Below, one piece after another: positions 57,301 through 64,000 of a stretch of 64,000 nt of DNA. The stretch spans positions 169,363,824 through 169,427,823 of the forward strand of contig CM028377.1 in assembly GCA_013146195.2 (NCBI GenBank), read 5' to 3'. Source of the DNA: Codonopsis lanceolata (taxonomy: Eukaryota > Streptophyta > Magnoliopsida > Asterales > Campanulaceae). Positions within the stretch are counted from its first letter, which is position 1; each line of letters begins with the position of its first letter. The notes beneath the pieces are model-generated. The model did not search any database and was not told where the DNA came from. It saw only the letters and a list, made by a program, of their open reading frames with translations. Both the position numbers and the translations under genes were made by a program.

Positions 57301-60300
57301 TGAGCTGATTCTTGGAAATACTTTCATTGGTCAAAAAGAAATGCAACCTCCAAATAACGAAGTTCCTCCTCAGGTTTTATTCTGTTCTATCTGACTGTTG
57401 AGACTGACTTATTAAATCAATTGCTGATTTCTTAAGGTTTTTCTCATTTATCTTATTCATTATAGCATGCTGTCTTTATTTATTTGAAATATATATTATT
57501 GTCTGAGTAGCTTACCAGTGAGTTTGCACCTCATGATGTTTCTAACCAGTACTATTCCTGTAAATAAATACTGGTTGCTTTCGGTTATTGCAACCATCTG
57601 GACTCAACTTAGTTTATTTCATGTATCTTTGATGTTGCTTTGGGGAGGGGGTAGGTGCGTCCTATGACTCTACTGCAACCACAACACCAAATCCACCATA
57701 TGCGTAGGAGTTCTACTTCTATGTGAGGGTTTTGGTCAAAGGGCAGTAGGTACATCTTCTTAACCAGCCAACTAAGGCCCTTGAATCATGGCCTCAGATG
57801 TAATATCGGAGAAAGTTTTGGGTTGCATGTGTGCACTATGGTTTCAGTTGTTATCGTGAAGAAAGTGAAAGGGAAAGGGAATGAAAGAAGAGAAACACTC
57901 TTGCGTAACCTTGGAAAGAGAGCAAAACTTGCAACTCTTTTACTTGTTTGATTTGTGTCGTCAAAGAATTGCTTATAATTATGTAGATGTTTACCAGCAA
58001 ATTTTTTTCTTCGGCAAGCAAAATTGAGATCTAACCAATTCTGATCTGGTCCTTGCACACAAGAGACTTTCTAAATTTTCTAGGAGACATTGATGTTAAA
58101 CAAATCAAGAACTCAACAGTAGCGTTCACTACTAAAATTTGAATCCTTATTCAAACTCCTGAAAATTATAAGAGTACCATCAAACTGATATTTTCCTTAC
58201 TTCCTATGAAAACCAAGTTTTCTCCTGAACAACCTATATAATCATGTTGAACCCAAGGGGTGGGAGAGATGGCAAGGGCACTCAGACAAAGACCTTGAGG
58301 TCTTTGGTTCCAATCTTCATACCAACAAGGGGTCATACTTACCTATCAAAAAATAATAATCAGGTCCATCCTTTCAAGCCCACACTATGCAGATGACATT
58401 GGTAGGATCTAGCAGGCTGGTAGTGTGAGATTGGGGTGTCTACAGGTAGATCCAAATAGACATTTGCAAGGGTTAAGGTGCTGCTATCAGAATTTGTACA
58501 GGTGGTTCCCTTTAGATCGTAGCATTTGTCGGATCTATTGGGTTGTCAAGACTATTTGCTTTTGCAAAGCAATTATCGTTCTAACCTCAAGGGAAGTTTA
58601 CAGCATATGTTTGATGAATCTATGTGCTTTTGTATGCATTTTCAGCCTATATTTTTGTGATTATCGATTTGTTTTCAGCTGCTGTGAAGTCAAAACACAA
58701 ATCATAGAAATACTTATAATACAACTATACCTTGTCATTGTACAGGTTTGATGGCTTGTGCATGTTATAAAGCCTAGATGGAAATATTTTGCTGTTACAT
58801 TGTTTTGAAATGTGATAGTTTTTGTCTTCTGAAATTTACTTCTTTAATTGGTCTTCTGTGCAGGAATTTGATAAGAGAGTGCTGGAAGGATACCAAGTTA
58901 CCCCACTTTGGCATCAAGGGTTTATTCGTGACGATGGAAGGTGCATCATTCGACCATAGTCCATATCTTGTATAATGAGCTACTCGCGGATCCCTTTCTC
59001 TCCATTACTTTTCTACTTTGTTTTGGCTATAACAAGATTAAAGGCCTAAAAAATGTTCTCGAAATTTGATGGCAAGTGCGTGGATAATTTATACATGCAC
59101 ACAGTGCGAAATTGGTGTAGAGTCTGCACCATTTGATGATTATCATGTAAGTAAATGAAGTAGGACTTCAGAAGAACTTGAAGACAGCTTCAAAGAGGGA
59201 GGATTGACCAGTGCACGTAAAGGCATCTTATTACTAAAGGGCAGTAAAACGAGGACAAACAAATTTCTATGAGTATTGGTGGGGGAGGTTTTTTTCTAAG
59301 CCTTTGAATATTCAAACTTCTTCACTTTAATTACTGTTATAGCTGTCTCCACCAGTAGCTCTGACCAGCTGCCCAGATGTTAATGAGGAAATACTTCACA
59401 ACACAAGATTATAGTGCTATGGATGGTCTTGCAAAATGTCAATAGGATATAAAACTTTGTGCAAGACTAAAGCTCAGTTATAACATCATTCTTTCCATGG
59501 AAGGTTAGCTACTCAAGTAGTGTGTGAACTTTGGACTTTTGCCAAGGTTTCATTTGCCTTTGGATCCTAGTTTAGTGGATTCTATCTATACCTTCAAAAT
59601 TCTGTCTTACAGAGCTCTGTCGTACTATTATCTTCCTTTAGGTTCTCACCAGATTTCTGAAGCTGTGTTGTTTTCCCTCCAAAATCTCTTCCTGTTGACC
59701 TCCATATATTCTCTTTTCTTTCTATAGCTCTATGCTAACTACCAAACTATGAGCGTCTCAGAGAAAAAGAACAGAAAGACCACCAAAGATTCTCAGTCAT
59801 ATGCTGTGAATTTTTTTCGAATGCACTCAACCGAACGCTCGTATTGAAATGGAAATGTTTCCTGGTAGTTGTATTTTCCTCAAGAAATCGAGCTTTAGAT
59901 TCATTATTTTGGTGATGATGTTGCGTTGTTGGTGAACATGTGATCTTGTTCACTAAAAGCATTTGGACTGTTGTGTAGGTGTTCATTGTGGAATCAGGAA
60001 TGGTAGGAGGAAGTGGATAAGTGACTAGTCAACCCCGTTTACAGTTAAGAGGTTGCCCTAGGATCCGAGGATTCACATGTCTTTCTAAAGTACTCTAAGG
60101 CTTCATTGTTTCGAGGGACACAACTTCGAGAATTTTTTTTATTGCCGGTGTTTGGTTGAGACATTGAAAGTTCTTCGTTGTTATTTGGTTAACACAGAAA
60201 ATGATGCAAGAAAATCATCATATCATCCGTTGGAAATGAAAATTATGACAATAATCCTGAAAAAATCCTCTCTTGCAACATCACATTGCATACTTGCATT

Positions 60301-62644
60301 GAAGGACATCCTATTGTTTCGGCATACTACATGTGGTAGTCTGCAACTTGGTTTGCTTGTCTCTTCACAAAGGTTGGATGGTAAAGCTACTGGGTCTCTG
60401 TTAAACTGTCAAACTTCCCCTATCATAACCTCCAAATTAGAATCCAGTTGCAAGGTTTGACTATGGATATACAATTATACATAGATCCTGAGTCTATAAC
60501 TAAGATGCAGATTGATCTACATGCTACTTTAGATGGGGCTCTGATCTGGTTTTGGATCAGGGTCGGAGATGGAGCCAGGATCTTGCCTTTTGGTCACAAA
60601 AATAATAAAAAAATAAAAAAAATACTGTAATTGATTGCTGGCACTTATATATAAGAGGGTTGACGATTTGATCTCGTGTGATTGGAGTGGAAATGGTAAC
60701 GGCACTGTCACTTACAGGCCTTGTTAGTGACCATGTCACTCACGAGAAAGAATCAACGATCACATGGTCTGAAAGTGGACTATCCGGAAAGCGCGGGGAA
60801 TGGGAGAAAAAGGTTATGTGATAAGTTCAAATTTTTTTAATTGTTAGTTGATTTCAAAGTTCATCTTTCCAGCAGAGTGGCTTTTTTTACGTGGGAAGCT
60901 GCAAAGGAGGCTATCCTTACGGGGGATAATCTGAGAGCTAGAAATAGGGTTTATGTCAATCGGTGCTACCTGTGTATGAGGAGACGAATAATCACCTTTT
61001 TCTGTACTGCTGTAGCGAGAGGGGTATGGAGTTATTTCTTCCTCTTAGCAGGCATATCTTGGGTTATGCCAAGATCAGTAGTCGAGCTCCTCCGTGGCTG
61101 GTCGCTGCATAAAAGGAGAAGGAGGAATGGGGTTTGGGATTCAACTCCGTTGGCAATTTGGTGGAGCATTTGGAAGGAGAGGAATCAAAGAGCTTTCGAT
61201 AATATGGAAGTTGGGTTAGATAAGCTAAAGAAGAATGTGCTTTAGCTCTTTCGCTTTTGGTGTTCGGAGACATCTCCAAATGAATGGAATCTTTTTGTGG
61301 ATATGGAGGATAGTTCAATCCAATTGTAATTTATGTTTAGTATACTTCCCGTGTATAGGGCTGCGCCTCCCTTTTTGGCGTTGTAATTAATACAATCTTT
61401 ACTTATCAAATAAATAAAAGTATGTTGACAAGTTTTTATTAAAAAAAAAATCATAAGTGAGTGGACTTTTAACTAGTAAAAGAGAATGCGAATTGCGAAG
61501 TTAAGGGGAGCCAATCACAATTTTTCAGAATTCAACGGGTCAAAATTATTAATAAATAATTCTTCCAAAACATGAAGGGGTTAAATTGAAGGTTTACAAA
61601 AATGTGTGTGTGGGGTGGGGGGGATCCTGCTCCAATGTATCTTTGTCTTTGGTTTGGATGGATTTTACTGGAATCCAGGGATGTTGAAGTATTCTCTCTC
61701 ATGTATACATGTGGATGGGGTATAGGTGGAATAGTGGGTGTAAAGCAGCTATGTTGGTGGTGGGTGGAGCAGGAGAGAGGTGGCTGAACTTAAGTAGGGA
61801 GAAAGAAATTTGAATATGTCTGGTCTAAGAAGGGGGTCTAATATGGCGAACGAATCAGGAGACTTTTTTTTTTGAATAGATAAGTATGGCCTGTTGGTAT
61901 GGGGATTAAGGTATCAGGAGACATATGTGCAGTCTGGATTTTGAATTTTAGGATCATTTTGGGAAAAAATGACTGACTCAACTCTTTAAGTTGTGTCCCT
62001 CACCTTTTGGTGTCTTTTTCCATTGACCAATGAATTCTATTGATTCATCTTCTGATATTGTTTTCCTTGTAACAAATGGACCCTAAAGTATGCTAATTGC
62101 TGCAGCATTTTTTTGTCTCTTGTTACTTCCATATGCTGCAAATACTGGACTTTTTGTTGATTTAATTGCTTATAGTTAATAGATACTTAACCCTCATATT
62201 TAAACATTAAAAGATACTCCCTCCGTTCTAGGTTTAGATTCCCTGTTTGAAAGTCAATTTTTTTTAAGAAAATGACACTTTTAGTTGCTCATTAATAATA
62301 AAATGACTTTTATGCCTAATTTTGAAAATGGACTATTTAAGTGAAACATCAGAAAATGGAATAGTGGACTCTTTGACCGGAATGGAGGGAGTACTTTCTT
62401 AAATATGCTGTCTCTGGGCCTTGTATGACTGGTGATAGTTTCAATTTTTGACATGACTTAGCTGCTAACATCAGGACCAACTATACGGAAACTGTAAAGA
62501 CCTGCCGTTGGGAGTATAGTACTAGACCTGTATATGGATGGGGTAATGTTGGTTCTAAACAGAAGTCCACAGCTGGATGGCTTGCTGCTTTCCCTGTGTT
62601 TGAACCTCATTGGCAAATATGCATGGCTGGAGGACTCTCAACTG
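54329..62644 (+). CDS. VTE1: Tocopherol cyclase, chloroplastic (5' five exons; 3' end outside window)
   Basis: VTE1/SXD1 closes the chromanol ring of tocopherols at plastoglobules. Exons 54329-54675, 56571-56815, 57294-57373, 58864-58940 and 62475-62644 all have GT-AG borders and consistent phases, encoding about 306 residues of a protein usually near 490. Residues 1-~95 are Ser/Thr-rich and poorly conserved, a plastid transit peptide (MEANMHTLSKNSPYFQSPKL). The conserved enzyme begins RTPHSG|YHFDRTTRKFFEGW, then SFCFMYSIENPAFPKK, GPRFTGAGAQILGADDKY, SRHELILGNTF, EFDKRVLEGYQVTPLWHQGF and, in exon 5, RWEYSTRPVYGWGNVG then STAGWLAAFPVFEPHWQICM AGGLSTG. The next exon (expected WIEWGG...) was not found before 64000. 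No stop or shift seen, so the gene looks intact. Confidence 0.95.
55150..55171 (-). mobile_element. 22-bp retroposed poly(A) tail with 16-bp target duplication
   Basis: T14 followed by gataagta lies between ACACTGGTTGGATGAT (55134-55149) and ACACTGATTGGATGAT (55172-55187), copies differing at one base. On the minus strand it reads TACTTATC plus A14, matching the tail of the LINE/SINE copies in this gene. An extremely 5'-truncated target-primed insertion in VTE1 intron 1. Confidence 0.85.
55525..55782. mobile_element. Stowaway-type MITE in VTE1 intron 1
   Basis: CTCCCTCCGTCCC...GGGACGGAGGGAG with TA on both sides (55523-55524, 55783-55784). Alignable along its whole length with the copy at 6276-6534. 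Confidence 0.95.
55641..56336. repeat. 348-bp tandem duplication including the right half of the MITE
   Basis: The segment from tcactctactttaattatgg at 55641 recurs at 55989, offset 348 bases, and stays near-identical through gggagtagatgtgaagtcag, ttctgttgatttggcttatg and accttggtggttgatc. The second copy therefore has a MITE right end but no left end. A few substitutions separate the copies. Confidence 0.93.
58247..58355 (+). mobile_element. Short tRNA-derived SINE in VTE1 intron 3
   Basis: The body has a Pol III A-box-like gagatggcaagggca and B-box-like tctttggttccaatctt, then ataccaacaaggggtcatac, ttacctatc and an A-rich tail. The flanks share ATAATCA (58238-58246; 58356-58363), an imperfect target duplication. 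About 109 bp, with Pol III promoter boxes, supports a SINE. Confidence 0.75.
58941..60839. other. VTE1 intron 4, left part, no gene seen
   Basis: Ordinary intron sequence; short ORFs (for example at 60152-60460) have no recognisable domain. An A/T-rich stretch near 60595-60630 follows a gatctggttttggatcaggg-type block that may be an old retroposon tail. Confidence 0.5.
60840..61411 (+). pseudogene. LINE 3' fragment: RT zinc-binding domain and tail
   Basis: A 134-codon frame (60841-61245) carries the zf-RVT pattern of plant non-LTR elements: VAFFTWEAAKEAILTGDNLR, VYVNRCYLCMRR, then ARGVWSYFFLLAGISWVM and AIWWSIWKERNQRAFDN. The conserved second His of the CxxC...H motif area is mutated (eeTxnHLFlhC has become ITFFCTA). 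After a stop the FWCSETSPNEWNLFV segment follows, then the 3' UTR ending tttacttatcaaataaataa. 5'-truncated, as LINE copies usually are; no functional RT. It lies in sense orientation within VTE1 intron 4. Confidence 0.8.
61864..61912 (-). mobile_element. 5'-truncated SINE copy with 10-bp target duplication
   Basis: 49 bases between exact ATCAGGAGAC copies (61854-61863, 61913-61922). The minus strand reads ccccataccaacaggccat, acttatctatt, A10, aligning with the 3' half of the SINE at 58247-58355. Confidence 0.85.
62217..62391. mobile_element. Stowaway-like MITE in VTE1 intron 4
   Basis: CTCCCTCCGTTCTAG...CCGGAATGGAGGGAG with flanking TA (62215-62216, 62392-62393). About 175 bp, a different subfamily from 55525-55782. 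It lies about 80 bases before the exon 5 acceptor. Confidence 0.88.
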
Positions 62645-64000
62645 GTAATGTTGATTTCCTAATAGTAATATGATTTATTTTTATCAAGTTGGTGATGATA
62701 TCCTGTCAATTTTTTTTAATTTATCTAGCCCAAGCCTTGCTTTTAATTTTTCTTTTCATACAAAATTGTAGTGATCTTCTGAGGATGTGGTAGGGAGTCC
62801 TTCTTGTGTTCGTACTAATAAACTTTCTTATGTAGAGTCTTGAAGATTAAGAGCTCCATTTATAAACTTCAAGAATTGCCAAATTTGACACACTCACCCA
62901 AAGAAGATCTAAGATAAACAAAGCAAGCACGGCTAGGATCATCATCCTTGGTTTCCTAGTCTGTACAGCGTACACTCGTATGGACTGTGAGTTTTATAGC
63001 ATAAGTTGGAATTTACCCTGATATACCCCAACTGGGGAAATTAGGAGCGATATTGGAAACTGATTGGGAAAGCAAATTGTGGCTTATCTTCCTCTGTAAG
63101 AAATACATAGCTAGCTTGGCTTGCCTGCTTTGACTACTCTCATGCTTGATTCTGCCCCTTTCTTTGGCAACTCATGAGCAGAACTATGAGCTTCTGCCTA
63201 CGATATGCGTTTCATACTTGTATGCCTTGTTGATCGTTGTGCGTGCTTAAGTTTGTCTGTACACCCATTCTACCTCAAAAACCTTCTAAAAATCTTATCA
63301 ATGTCACTTTTCGGTTGCTCCAGTTTTTCAAGGATCACGAGGATGGGTGGATGGATAGATGGTGTCTGCTTTGAGGGTTTGTATCTTTGTGCTGAATAGC
63401 TGGTCTTCTATGGACTTTTGAGTTTACTTCGTATATGACATATGTAATAGGGATGTCTTCCAGATTGTTATTGTCCCACTGCAGTTGTCAACTTTAGTAC
63501 ACAAGTTGCAAATGGACTCGCTTTGGGTGTCGTCTCGGGCTTCATTTGGTCATTTCAAAAGAATCTTTTTGCAGTCAAGAGCTGTTCATTTAAATCTAAA
63601 GTCTGATGGATTGCTCCTATTGAAGGCGACCCATATTAAACATGTGATGTGCCCTTCTAGTACTTCAATATTGATGTATGGAGAAATGTAAGAACACATC
63701 TCATATTAGAAGTGTGGGAAAGAGTTGTCAGCAGGCTGTTTCTAAAGACTAAGCAATAGCTGATGTGGCAGCCACTAAATGCTGTTTGGGGTAATGGATA
63801 GCTGGTTTGGGGAGTTCAGTGGAATGATGGTGACCCAATAATACTCACTTAGGGAGATATAGCCCTTAATCAAGGTGAATCTGGGGAGATTGTCAGCAGT
63901 GGGATCTAAGTCATCTGTGTTCCACACTGGAGTGCTCTGGGCTTGCAAGGGTGTAAATAGGTTAGACTCTGATCCCACATAAATATTGTGGAAAGGGATG
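62645..64000. other. VTE1 intron 5 (incomplete)
   Basis: Begins with donor GTAATG. No further tocopherol cyclase exon was found before the window ends, so this is probably a long intron. Short ORFs here are not recognisable. Confidence 0.6.

Noticed and set aside
57786..58058. 90-codon minus-strand ORF in VTE1 intron 3
   Set aside because: No domain, antisense within an intron and partly low-complexity.

Overview
The window is plant nuclear DNA, almost certainly from a eudicot. It is AT-rich and has GT-AG introns, a nuclear tRNA-Ser, plastid/mitochondrial housekeeping genes split into small exons, and typical plant transposable elements (Tat-type Ty3/gypsy, Ty1/copia, hAT, MULE/Pack-MULE, Helitron, Stowaway and Tourist MITEs, LINE/SINE). 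The species cannot be named from sequence alone.

Two conserved host genes lie at the edges, both on the + strand. At the left is the 3' part of a TAM41-type mitochondrial phosphatidate cytidylyltransferase gene (six exons, 104-3317; its start is outside the window). At the right is the 5' part of a tocopherol cyclase gene (VTE1/SXD1; five exons, 54329-62644; its 3' end is outside the window). One tRNA-Ser(CGA) lies at 15777-15858. Nothing else looks like a functional host gene.

The roughly 51 kb between the two genes is a nested transposon block. From left to right: an AT-rich ~190-bp tandem array (4075-4870); a long-TIR MULE carrying a Stowaway MITE (5539-7382); Helitron helicase relics (10.2-11.4 kb); a Tourist-like element split by another long inverted repeat (11498-13514); a hAT MITE with a perfect 8-bp target duplication (13781-14490); the tRNA and an 89-bp tandem array; and a 14-kb minus-strand Tat-type gypsy element (18202-32210, TSD GAGGG). 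The gypsy element carries gag, protease, RT-RNase H and a second RNase H-integrase on the minus strand, and a plus-strand antisense ORF with its own TATA box. It is split by a 2.6-kb LTR-like insertion (24455-27019, TSD AGCCC). Next come a copia LTR with its primer-binding site (32.5-33.1 kb), a short Helitron (35720-36819), a decayed hAT transposase (36.8-38.6 kb), a Helitron Rep relic split by a minus-strand copia element (42085-46816, TSD CTCTT), and a hAT element (47636-53827). That hAT is split by a second LTR-like element (49248-53288, TSD CTTTG), which is itself split by a Pack-MULE (49830-51189, TSD TTGAATATT) carrying a piece of a host armadillo-repeat (ARO-like) gene.

Most element boundaries were read directly from terminal repeats plus target-site duplications. 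In several places, removing the insertion and one TSD copy rejoins the interrupted reading frame. The VTE1 introns hold a SINE, two short retroposed tails with target duplications, a LINE 3' fragment with a similar tail, and two Stowaway MITEs, one followed by a duplicated half. I saw no CRISPR array, operon, riboswitch or bacterial-type system. The most unusual content is the nested-insertion record, the captured ARO gene, the antisense Tat ORF, and a pair of related non-coding LTR-like elements sharing a conserved hairpin.
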